From: Candidatus Sumerlaeota bacterium
Lineage (GTDB): Bacteria; Sumerlaeota; Sumerlaeia; JAFGJS01
NCBI GenBank assembly: GCA_016928995.1
Contig: JAFGJS010000140.1
Location: 1 to 27,313, forward strand
DNA length: 27,313 nt
Direction: 5' to 3'
Numbering within the stretch: position 1 is the stretch's first letter; every line of letters starts with the position of its first letter. Below the pieces are notes generated by a model that made no database searches, was not told where the DNA came from, and saw nothing but the letters and a program-made list of their open reading frames with translations. This document shows positions 16,886-23,878 of the stretch, piece by piece. The translations under genes were made by a program, and so were the position numbers.

Positions 16886-19636
16886 TTAATTCTCTTCTTC
16901 CGCGAGACGCGTTTCCTGGATGCGGGCGACGAAAAAGTTAATGTGCCGGTCGCGTTCGGGGACGTGCGCATACATCTTTTCATTATTGAATTCTTCGGGC
17001 ACCACAGTGAGCGTGGTGGCTTTGCCGCCCCGGCGTTCGTAGACGATCTCAATCGGCTGCTTGTTTTCCTGCGAATATTCAATCATATCGAGAATTTCAT
17101 TTTTGCGCTTGGCGGGATTGGCGCCTTGAAAGCCGAACCGCGACGCGCGTGGAGCGACGGCGTTTTTCGCGGCGCGATGCGTCGTGAGCAAACGTCCCAC
17201 CTGGCGTTTGTATTTCCCCATGACGCTCGACATTTTTTTCTTCAGCGCCTCTTCGAAACGCCGCTCGTAGGTGTGGCTGACGGTTTCGGCGTAGTAGTTC
17301 AGGTTGTATTGCTTGCCGGAGTCCGGTTTGAGCCGCTCCAGCAGCGGACCGATCTGGTTTTGCGTGATGTCGCTCTCCAGCAGATTCTCCACAAAACCTG
17401 TGAAGCGGAGCACAGCCATCAGCGTGTAGAGCTCTTCCTGGCTGAGCGAGATGTTGTATTTGCCTTCGCTGGTGACCGTCACATTTTCCGAGTCGAGCTG
17501 CGGCATGAAGCCGAGTTTTTGCAGTTCCCGGGCGACTTTGCGCACGTCCAGGTTGGGCTGGAGGATGATCAGCTTGTCATCGAGCACGTCCTTGATGAAC
17601 GGCTTCAGTTTCTTTTGCGACTTGAGCTCTTCGAGCAAAATCCGGTCGAGGACGCGCATGAATCCGCCGGCGAAGCCCATGCGCAGCTCGCCGTGTTTGT
17701 CGCTGCACTCGGCGATCAGGTGCTTGACGGTTTCCGGCACGCCCTGCGGACAGCATTCGTTGAGGAAGTTGAGGATTTCCTCCGCTTCCATGCCGCGATC
17801 CATGCCGTTGCGCAGCGATTCGCGCGAGATCACAAGGGTGCTCATGACGTCGATGGATTTGATCTGGGCGAATTCATTCAATTGGAAAAACGAACGCAGC
17901 TTCAGGTCCGGCGGTGTGATGATCTCCAGATTGGGCTGAACCGTGAAAAGGTTCACCTCATTATACAATGGCAGAAAGGACGTGTCGCGCCCTTCGAAAA
18001 GCTTCTTCGGATTGTCGAACGGCCCGTCGAGGATGAAGCGTCCGAGGGGCGTGACCTGAAAGAAAAACTGATGGTTGTTGCCCCGTGTGCGCGAGGATCC
18101 CCGCATGCGGTTGCCAAGCCGCGCGAGATTGGTTTTCTCATCGATGCCCAGCGTGACGATGCCCAGCCAATGCAGCATTTCGGCGATAACCGATTCGATG
18201 ATCATTTTCACTGGACGCTGGTTGCGCTCCATGCCGCCGCCCCGGCGAGGGATGTTCATCTCGACCTGCGGCGCGAGGCTCTCGGCGAAAGCGTCGAAGT
18301 TGATCCATCGCGTGTGCGGGATGGATTGGATGTTCCGCAGGACAAGCTTGCGCAGTTCAGGCGCGTTGATCAGGTTCGCCGCGGCGTCCGAATGATGCGC
18401 GTTGCCGTCGATATGCTCCTCGTTCCATTGGTTCGTGGTGAGCCAGAATTGATAGATGTCCTGGTAGCATTCCAGCCCTTTGTCCAGCCAGGCATGGAAG
18501 GTGTTGTTCACGCGCCAGGAATTGCCGACCGGAATGAGGAACTTGTTCTCGATCATGAACAGCGCGAGAAAGCCGATGTACTTCAGCGTTTTGTTGGCGC
18601 TGACGAACGGGACGAATTTCTTCAGGTCGTTTTTGCCCATGCCGCCCGTCGCGAGGGGCTTGACGTTATTGTGATTGATGTAGCTGGCGACGATCACGAT
18701 GTCGCGCAGCATGTTGTTGCTGTTGTCGATGATGTTGCTCGGAGCATGCTCTTTATACTGCGACTTGACGGTGTCGAGCTCCTGCAGCGGCCGCATGTCC
18801 TCCGCGTAATGATGGTCGATGATGTAGTAAATGTCCTTCGGGATCATCAGCAGGTTGTTGTATTTATTCTCGCCCTGCTGCGCGACGAAAACCAGCCCGC
18901 TGTTGTTTGTCAGGTTGTTGACATATTCCGCCTTGGAATGGTCGTAATGCTTTTGATATCCGCTGTCGAGCAGGTCGCGGTAAACGCAGACGCCCTTGCG
19001 GTCGAGGATCATGCGGAAAATCTCACGCTCGTTCTCGCCGAGGCTCTGGATGTACTGGCGCAGTTTCTTGGGCGTGAGCAGGTGCTGCCGTGCAAGATAA
19101 ACCAGGATGTTGTGCCGCGTGCTGCGCGTGCGGACCTTGAGTTTTTTGCTTACGAGTTCCTTCAGGCTCTGCGCGTTCATCTCGTTGAGGTAAAAGCCCA
19201 GATAGCCCTCCCAATAGCTCGGCAGGGTGATATAGCGCAGGAACGGCTCCGGGATTCCGGCCAGGCGCTCCTTGATTTTTTTGTCTCCGGATTCGTCGAA
19301 AAAGACCATGCCCTTCAGCGTCAAGATCCCGATGGCTTGCTCCATGCGCTCCGTTTCGCCGTTGAAGAAGCGCTGCAGAATCTCGGACTCGCCCATGTCG
19401 CCGCCATGGATGGCGAGGAAATACATGAGATCCTTTTCCCCCATGCCCAGACGGTTATAAGCGCCCATGAAGTACTGGCTGATTTGCAACCGTGGATAGA
19501 GGTACTCGACCAGCTGGAGTTTCTGTTTCGCGGAGGGTACGCCGGGGCTGAAGATCATCTCATGGACGCCCCAGTACTTCTGGATATCCTGCAACTGAGC
19601 CAGTTCCATCGATTTTAGGATGCTTTTAAGTTTCAT
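16886..19636 (-). CDS. helicase-C3 (XPB/Ssl2 N-terminal-like) and WYL-like domain protein without helicase motor
   Basis: The 916-residue protein has no Walker A or DEAD box. About residues 563-680 ('FTVQPNLEIITPPDL', 'VPETVKHLIAECSDKHGEL') resemble the helicase-associated domain seen at the N-terminus of XPB/Ssl2 helicases. A small alpha/beta unit follows ('LIILQPNLDVRKVARELQKL'). The last 70 residues ('ILDMIEYSQENKQPIEIVYE' to 'HINFFVARI') look like a WYL-type ligand-binding fold. The N-terminal half is helical, perhaps winged-helix repeats. ATG 19636 is chosen because AGGAAA lies five bases upstream; an upstream in-frame start at 19795 is less likely. Such proteins are suspected DNA-binding regulators or helicase partners. 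It is monocistronic, and the function is unknown. Confidence 0.8.
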   Translation of the reverse strand: MKLKSILKSMELAQLQDIQKYWGVHEMIFSPGVPSAKQKLQLVEYLYPRLQISQYFMGAYNRLGMGEKDLMYFLAIHGGDMGESEILQRFFNGETERMEQAIGILTLKGMVFFDESGDKKIKERLAGIPEPFLRYITLPSYWEGYLGFYLNEMNAQSLKELVSKKLKVRTRSTRHNILVYLARQHLLTPKKLRQYIQSLGENEREIFRMILDRKGVCVYRDLLDSGYQKHYDHSKAEYVNNLTNNSGLVFVAQQGENKYNNLLMIPKDIYYIIDHHYAEDMRPLQELDTVKSQYKEHAPSNIIDNSNNMLRDIVIVASYINHNNVKPLATGGMGKNDLKKFVPFVSANKTLKYIGFLALFMIENKFLIPVGNSWRVNNTFHAWLDKGLECYQDIYQFWLTTNQWNEEHIDGNAHHSDAAANLINAPELRKLVLRNIQSIPHTRWINFDAFAESLAPQVEMNIPRRGGGMERNQRPVKMIIESVIAEMLHWLGIVTLGIDEKTNLARLGNRMRGSSRTRGNNHQFFFQVTPLGRFILDGPFDNPKKLFEGRDTSFLPLYNEVNLFTVQPNLEIITPPDLKLRSFFQLNEFAQIKSIDVMSTLVISRESLRNGMDRGMEAEEILNFLNECCPQGVPETVKHLIAECSDKHGELRMGFAGGFMRVLDRILLEELKSQKKLKPFIKDVLDDKLIILQPNLDVRKVARELQKLGFMPQLDSENVTVTSEGKYNISLSQEELYTLMAVLRFTGFVENLLESDITQNQIGPLLERLKPDSGKQYNLNYYAETVSHTYERRFEEALKKKMSSVMGKYKRQVGRLLTTHRAAKNAVAPRASRFGFQGANPAKRKNEILDMIEYSQENKQPIEIVYERRGGKATTLTVVPEEFNNEKMYAHVPERDRHINFFVARIQETRLAEEEN

Positions 19637-20301
19637 GATCGTTTCCTGATTTCGCCGCGGGCGCAGGCGGCTTATCGGTGTTTCAACCCCTTGCGCAAAA
19701 AAACGGCGGTTCCTATCGAGCAAATGATTAACTGTGATCCACGGGCTGAAATCAAGTTTATTTCGACATGTGATCGATTTCAGCTCTGCCGCCAAAGCCG
19801 GCCGAAACGGCGGTTGGGGACATCAATGACGGATAATGGAGCGGGAAAACAGTAAAGCGCTGCCGTTCGATTGATCCATTTGCGCATTTTTTTTCATCGA
19901 GCAAAGACCCTTTCGGCGCATAGCAACCTGCGCCGATGGCGATTCGTCAAATCTCACCGTCCTGCCAATGGTGTATGTTCAAAAAGAAAGCCGCAAGCCC
20001 ATTTTTCTTCAGATTCGTACTTTTCCCTGAAATTTCATACCGCAACAACGGCCCCAGAAACTAGCGAAAGTCTCTTCCGATCCGATCTAAATCACTATCG
20101 CTATCGGAATCGGGATCGGAATCGCTCTCTAAAAAAGCAACGGTAACGACGATCCCGATTGCGATCCCGATCCCGGAGAGCGAGAAGGAAGCACATCGAA
20201 CGGACTTTGGAAAGCTCCTCTCTATGGCCAAACCCGCTGAGAAATCTATTGAAAGCGGCGTTTTGAACTGAGAAAATAGCTTATTCTCTCGGGAATCTCG
20301 T
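19637..20301. other. 665-base non-coding gap upstream of ssrA
   Basis: No convincing gene is present; the short open frames have no ribosome site or recognisable protein. The 5' part must hold the promoter of the minus-strand gene ending at 16886, and the 3' part that of ssrA. A hexamer-type hairpin repeat lies near 20091-20184. TTGAAA (20249-20254) and TTGAAC (20263-20268) are possible -35 elements for ssrA, but no -10 with proper spacing is clear. Confidence 0.6.
20091..20184. repeat. inverted repeat built of GATYCC-type hexamers
   Basis: The left arm (20098-20124) is a run of ATCGGA/ATCGGG hexamers and the right arm (20156-20183) a run of GATCCC/GATTGC units. They pair as an imperfect hairpin of about 27 bp with two or three mismatches and one bulge around a 31-base loop. 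It lies 120 bases upstream of ssrA. The loop contains an A run. It is probably a mobile or regulatory palindromic repeat; no protein-coding sense is seen. Confidence 0.75.
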
Positions 20302-20669
20302 GGGGGCGTAACGGTTTCGACGGGGTTCGATGACGGAATGGCGGCAGGCCGAGTTACGCTCTTGGCAGACTCGTAAAACGGCTAGAGCACATCGTTTAAG
20401 TGCGAACGACAACTATGCACTGGCTGCGTAATTAAACGCGGCCCGTCCGCTCCGGTAGGCCGACAGACCGGAATCCGGGCGTCGACTTAATCGGCTGGTC
20501 CAAGAGCCTCTTCTCGTGGGCTTGAGGATGAGACCTTTTGCGAGATAAGCGGCGCCGCAGTTTTGTCCGGCGGCAGCGGCGCCGCCGACAATCCTTCACC
20601 GGACTATGCCTGTAGATGCCATTTCGGCAAGTTCACCGGACGCGGGTTCGACTCCCGCCGCCTCCACCA
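20302..20669 (+). ncRNA. ssrA: transfer-messenger RNA (tmRNA), one-piece
   Basis: tmRNA rescues stalled ribosomes with SmpB and tags the nascent chain. The 5' end GGGGGCG (20302-20308) pairs with CGCCTCC before the encoded ACCA end (20669), with one G-U pair. 'GTAACGGTTTCGAC' follows as the conserved 5' D-loop-like region, and the 3' T arm is 'GCGGGTTCGACTCCCGC'. The resume codon is GCG at 20402 and the tag frame reads ANDNYALAA then TAA (20429-20431), with a second stop TTAA just after. The 368-base length and continuous layout mark the standard one-piece form. A perfect terminator stem follows at 20687. Confidence 0.97.
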
Positions 20670-20686
20670 TTATCTTAAATGCAACG

Positions 20687-20722
20687 ACGCTCTCTCGGGC
20701 AACCGGCCCGAGAGAGCGTTTT
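20687..20722 (+). terminator. Rho-independent terminator of ssrA
   Basis: The arms 20687-20700 and 20706-20719 form a perfect 14-bp stem (ACGCTCTCTCGGGC with its complement) around a 5-base loop AACCG, followed by a short T run (20719-20722). It lies 17 bases after the tmRNA 3' end. Confidence 0.9.
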
Positions 20723-21171
20723 GCGTTTCGGCCCTTTGTTGGCGGGCCTTTGCGCGATTTGCCACCGCCCCGACCTGTGGACTTGCCAACCTGCATTTCC
20801 AGCCGATTCGGCCACATTTCTCCCCAATCCTCTCTGTTCTCTCCAAACCCTGTGGACTGAGTCCGAGGAGGCGAATTCGCATAACACCAGCCATTTCAGG
20901 GCGTTGCGGCCTTCATTGGTTTCTGTGTTTTGTGACTGGCCATCGAACGGCTCGCCCGAAAACCGGCCTCTGAAGGCGTTTATCGAACCGCGAGTCCAGA
21001 GCCGTTTCACGAAACCCGCATAAACAAAGGGTAAAACGCGATCCGCCTGGAAGCCTTCCTGACATTCGCTTCCAGGGTCGGGAAGCGTTTCTTGAGAGGA
21101 TTTCCTTTCGTTGCTGTCATGACGGCAAGCCCGCCCTACGCTCGGTGACTGCGAAATGGCCGCGGAACAGC
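20723..21171. other. non-coding gap between ssrA terminator and island genes
   Basis: I see no supported gene here. Open frames on both strands are composition artefacts, and one overlaps the tmRNA itself. A 9-bp inverted repeat (CCTGGAAGC about 21048-21056 with GCTTCCAGG about 21069-21077) is visible. If an element integrated at the tmRNA 3' end, its attachment-proximal DNA would be this stretch, but I found no second copy of the tmRNA 3' end in the window. Confidence 0.5.
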
Positions 21172-21203
21172 AAAAAGCCGGAGGCGCGGCATGCGCTTCC
21201 GGC
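21172..21203 (-). terminator. Rho-independent terminator of the recombinase-linked operon
   Basis: On the minus strand, GCCGGAAGCGC (21203-21193) pairs with GCGCCTCCGGC (21187-21177) through 11 pairs including one mismatched or wobble position, with a 5-base loop, and is followed directly by TTTTTG. It stands 37 bases after the stop of the ParB/HTH-like gene. Confidence 0.85.
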
Positions 21204-21239
21204 ATCGAAGGCGAGGGAGTTTTCAATGGGATGAGACGA

Positions 21240-21659
21240 CTACGCGAATCCAAGCGCCCTGCGCTGCTCGTCCCAGTCGCAGGAGAGGACCTTGATCAAC
21301 TTCATGTAGGAAAGCCCGTCGGGTTCGCGGCCATCGAGGATGGCCTGTGTGATATCCGGCGCGAGCGTGGCAAGCCGCAGGACGCGGGCGACATAGGAGG
21401 GGTCCTTGCCCAGCGCGTCGGCGAGCTGCTTCGTCGAGCCGTACTTGCCTTCATCCAGAAGCCGGGTCCAGGCGTGAGCGCGGGCCAGGATGGCGACAAG
21501 GAGTTCCTGGCTCGCGGGATGGTCGCCGGTGCTCGATCCGTCGAGGCCCTCGGGAGCGATAATCAGTTTTCGCCCAAAGCGTTTGCGCATCAGCATCGGC
21601 ACGTGAATCAGCAGGCCCCCGTCGGCGGTGGACCGGATCGTGACTTTGCCGTCGCTCAT
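21240..21659 (-). CDS. small ParB/HTH-like protein linked to serine recombinase
   Basis: The 139-residue protein has an N-terminal beta segment ('VTIRSTADGGLLIHVP') and a central helix-turn-helix region 'STKQLADALGKDPSYVARVL' continuing 'RLATLAPDITQAILDGREP', which resembles the ParB/KorB DNA-binding helices. The C-terminal 'CDWDEQRRALGFA' is a typical ending of small proteins found directly after large serine recombinases on prophage-like elements. Its start overlaps the recombinase stop as ATGA, so the two were one operon. It probably binds DNA and regulates or assists recombination; this is inferred. A terminator follows it. Confidence 0.8.
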   Translation of the reverse strand: MSDGKVTIRSTADGGLLIHVPMLMRKRFGRKLIIAPEGLDGSSTGDHPASQELLVAILARAHAWTRLLDEGKYGSTKQLADALGKDPSYVARVLRLATLAPDITQAILDGREPDGLSYMKLIKVLSCDWDEQRRALGFA

Positions 21660-22764
21660 GATTGGCCTCCCCGTTGCCGCGCCTCGTCGGCATAGGCGTT
21701 CAGGTCGGCGACCAGTCCCACGACACCCACGGCTTTCAGTTTCAGATCGAGTCCATCCTGCCAGACCGTGATCCGCTCGACCATCGTCTGGACGATGCGT
21801 TGCTTCTCAGTTGGGAATAGCACATCCCAGAACTCTTCAAGCGAACCGAATGCTTCGGCGACGTCATGCTCGGTGATATTGGTCTGACCGAGTCCCGCCA
21901 GATCGCGTTCGATCCGGTCGAGGTCCTGGCCGACCGAAGACGCCTTTGTGTTCACTTCCATGATCCGGTCGGTGTCGCCGCCGTCGCGCACGAGTCGGAT
22001 CGCGTCGTCCTGGCCGATGGCGCGGATGCGCTCGATGACGAAGCGCTCGATGTCGCGCGCCGGCAGCGACTTGGTCGGGCATGTGTCCCAGCCGTGTTTC
22101 TGCGGGTGCGAGCAGACGTAGTAGCGATAGCGCCGCTTGTTTTTGGCCGTGACAGTCCAGGTGTGGATCATCGCCGCGTGGCAGGCGTCGCAGAAAATGA
22201 GGCCCTTGAGCAGACCGCCATATTTATTGCGAACCTCGACGCCGCCCGAGCGGCCGTTATGCCGCAGCCGCTCCTGCACGCGCCGCCAGACGCCTTCGTC
22301 AAGGATCGCGGGATGCTCGCCGTCATAGATGGAGCCTTTGTAGTCCACCTTGCCGATGTAAATGATATTGGTCAGCAGGCTGAACAGGCTGTTCTTGTTG
22401 AAAGGACGCCCGCCGCGCTCGATGCCTTTCTTCGTCACCCAGCGTTTGCTGACGAGTCCCCGGCGCGCGAGTTCCTGCGTCGCGGTGACGAGACCTTGTT
22501 CCTGAAGATAGACCTCGAAGATCTCGCGCACTTGTGCGGCTTCTGCTTCGTTAACGAGCAGTCGACCGCCGCGCGGATCGACGTCGTAGCCCAACACCGG
22601 CATGCCGCCGACCCATTTGCCCTTGCGCCGCGCCGCAGACATTTTATCGCGCGTGCGTTCGGCGATGATCTCGCGTTCGAACTGAGCAATGGAGAGCAGA
22701 ATATTGAGTGTCAGGCGCCCCATCGAATTCGTCGTGTTAAATTGCTGCGTCACGGACACAAAGG
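21656..22764 (-). pseudogene. large serine recombinase lacking its catalytic N-terminus
   Basis: The open frame gives about 367 residues starting at 'SVTQQFNTTNSMGRLTLNIL', which is the end of the resolvase catalytic domain. The recombinase domain follows ('GKWVGGMPVLGYDVDPRGGR'), then a zinc ribbon ('FCDACHAAM' with later 'YYVCSHPQKHGWDTCPTKSL') and a coiled-coil/C-terminal part. The first hundred or so residues with the catalytic Ser are missing. Homology reads back to 'FVS' at about 22764 and then stops in frame at 22772-22774, at the point where an unrelated plus-strand fragment begins. The GTG at 22759 is only the first possible start, not a true one. The gene is therefore a broken integrase of a former mobile element. 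Confidence 0.88.
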
Positions 22765-22921
22765 CGGCGCTTCAACGACATGCGCGGCTGGGACCTCGAT
22801 CCGCAGACTCGCAACGACCTGCGCGACAAGGGGATGATCAAGAACTACAGCACGAGCGGCATCCTGTTGACCTCGGCCATGCCCCTCGACGAAATCCTGC
22901 TCATCCCCGACGAGGAGAATA
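22765..22921 (+). pseudogene. unidentified gene fragment, possibly phage-type, abutting the broken recombinase
   Basis: The plus-strand frame reads 'RRFNDMRGWDLDPQTRNDLR', 'DKGMIKNYSTSGILLTSAMP' and 'LDEILLIPDEEN', which looks like real protein sequence. It has no upstream start with a ribosome site and begins just where recombinase homology ends. After 'DEEN' the frame runs into A+T-rich island DNA and stops near 22960. The wording of the segment recalls C-terminal parts of phage structural (capsid-like) proteins, but I cannot name the family. It is probably a piece left by a rearrangement. Confidence 0.5.
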
Positions 22922-22936
22922 GACGAGTATTTCACA

Positions 22937-23878
22937 TTATTCACTTGTCACATTGAATTTCCCTGTTGTCCATACATACTCGGACGTCCCCATTCTCTCA
23001 TGTCGCATACCACTTAATTCGACAATCCGTTTATCTGGAAGTCGTATGCATTCGCCTGCCACAAAAAAGGAACCTGCATCATGCAATAAGCGCTTATGAA
23101 AATCGATCAGTGACCATTCTCTGGATATGTCAGGATACTTAGATGCGTTGTCTATTCCTTGAAACGCTGAAAAAAAAGCCCTCTTGTTCCTCTTGGCGAC
23201 TTCAGGGACAAAACACTGTATGCAACGAATCTTCCTTTCCCCTTTTTGTTTGCGATTAATGCTATTCATTGACACGATCGCAAATTCATTCTCACTTAGA
23301 AGATTCGCAATAACAGGCTCAGCGCCAAACAAAAACGCTTGTAACGAAACCTGCAATTGTTCAGCAGCGGCAAAATACAACTGATATTGAAGCAGACCAA
23401 CTTTTGAATGCTCGATAATCCCCTTCAGCAGTGATGTAGGCATCAGGAAACCGCACGCAAGACCATTGCATACTTCCTCTTCCCTGCGTTTGTCATCATT
23501 TGGGGCAATTCGGATTGGTGGCTTTTCTGAAAGATTCCACATCAGCGAATGACCAAGTTCGTGAGCATATGTAAACTTCATTCTCGTGAATAACGGATGA
23601 TTTCTTGGCGGGGCTTTTCGAGAATTACTGCTAATAACAATTCGCATAGCCGAATCAACTATTTCGAGAGCGCCGTCCCCTGATATTGCCTTATAGATAG
23701 GACGAGGATCCTCAAACCCAAGGATTTTTGCAATACTACCTAGATGAATCGGCGCAGACTTGTCAAATCCATTTGATGCAAGCAAATTCTCGGCATAACT
23801 TCTAGCATTAGCCGCATTCCCTTTGCCACCGAAAGTGCTTTTGCACCAAACAGAAAATTGGCTTTCGCGGAGACTCAT
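22937..23878 (-). CDS. ImmA/IrrE-family zinc metallopeptidase
   Basis: The 313-residue protein has the gluzincin motif 'YAHELGHSLMW' (H106, E107, H110) and a downstream acidic helix 'RREEEVCNGLACGFLMP' (E133-E135) that supplies the third ligand, as in ImmA/IrrE (DUF955) proteases. The N-terminal 'ANARSYAENLL' helix and 'GSIAKILGF' are also usual for the family. The C-terminal 150 residues (with 'IRCIQCFVPEVAKRNKRAFF') are not recognised. Its start overlaps the HD gene stop as ATGA, so it is co-translated with that gene. ImmA proteases cleave repressors or other regulators; here the likely partner is the HD protein or an unseen regulator. The DNA is A+T rich compared with the chromosome around it. 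No terminator is obvious. Confidence 0.88.
   Translation of the reverse strand: MSLRESQFSVWCKSTFGGKGNAANARSYAENLLASNGFDKSAPIHLGSIAKILGFEDPRPIYKAISGDGALEIVDSAMRIVISSNSRKAPPRNHPLFTRMKFTYAHELGHSLMWNLSEKPPIRIAPNDDKRREEEVCNGLACGFLMPTSLLKGIIEHSKVGLLQYQLYFAAAEQLQVSLQAFLFGAEPVIANLLSENEFAIVSMNSINRKQKGERKIRCIQCFVPEVAKRNKRAFFSAFQGIDNASKYPDISREWSLIDFHKRLLHDAGSFFVAGECIRLPDKRIVELSGMRHERMGTSEYVWTTGKFNVTSE

Noticed and set aside
16943-19618. A very long plus-strand open frame (891 codons)
   Set aside because: It is the antisense of the motor-less helicase-C3-like gene. The minus-strand reading has recognisable domains and a ribosome site; the plus reading has neither.
20596-20817. Minus-strand frame containing 'VEAAGVEPAS'
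   Set aside because: This peptide is the well-known false translation of the reverse complement of a T-arm; here it is the antisense of the tmRNA 3' end.
20675-21253. A 192-codon minus-strand frame between ssrA and the ParB-like gene
   Set aside because: It crosses two terminator stems, overlaps the end of the ParB-like gene in another frame and has no recognisable protein sense.
21656-22759. Recombinase as an intact gene with a GTG start
   Set aside because: The frame begins inside the catalytic domain ('SVTQQFNT') and lacks the catalytic Ser region, so it cannot be a working full-length enzyme.
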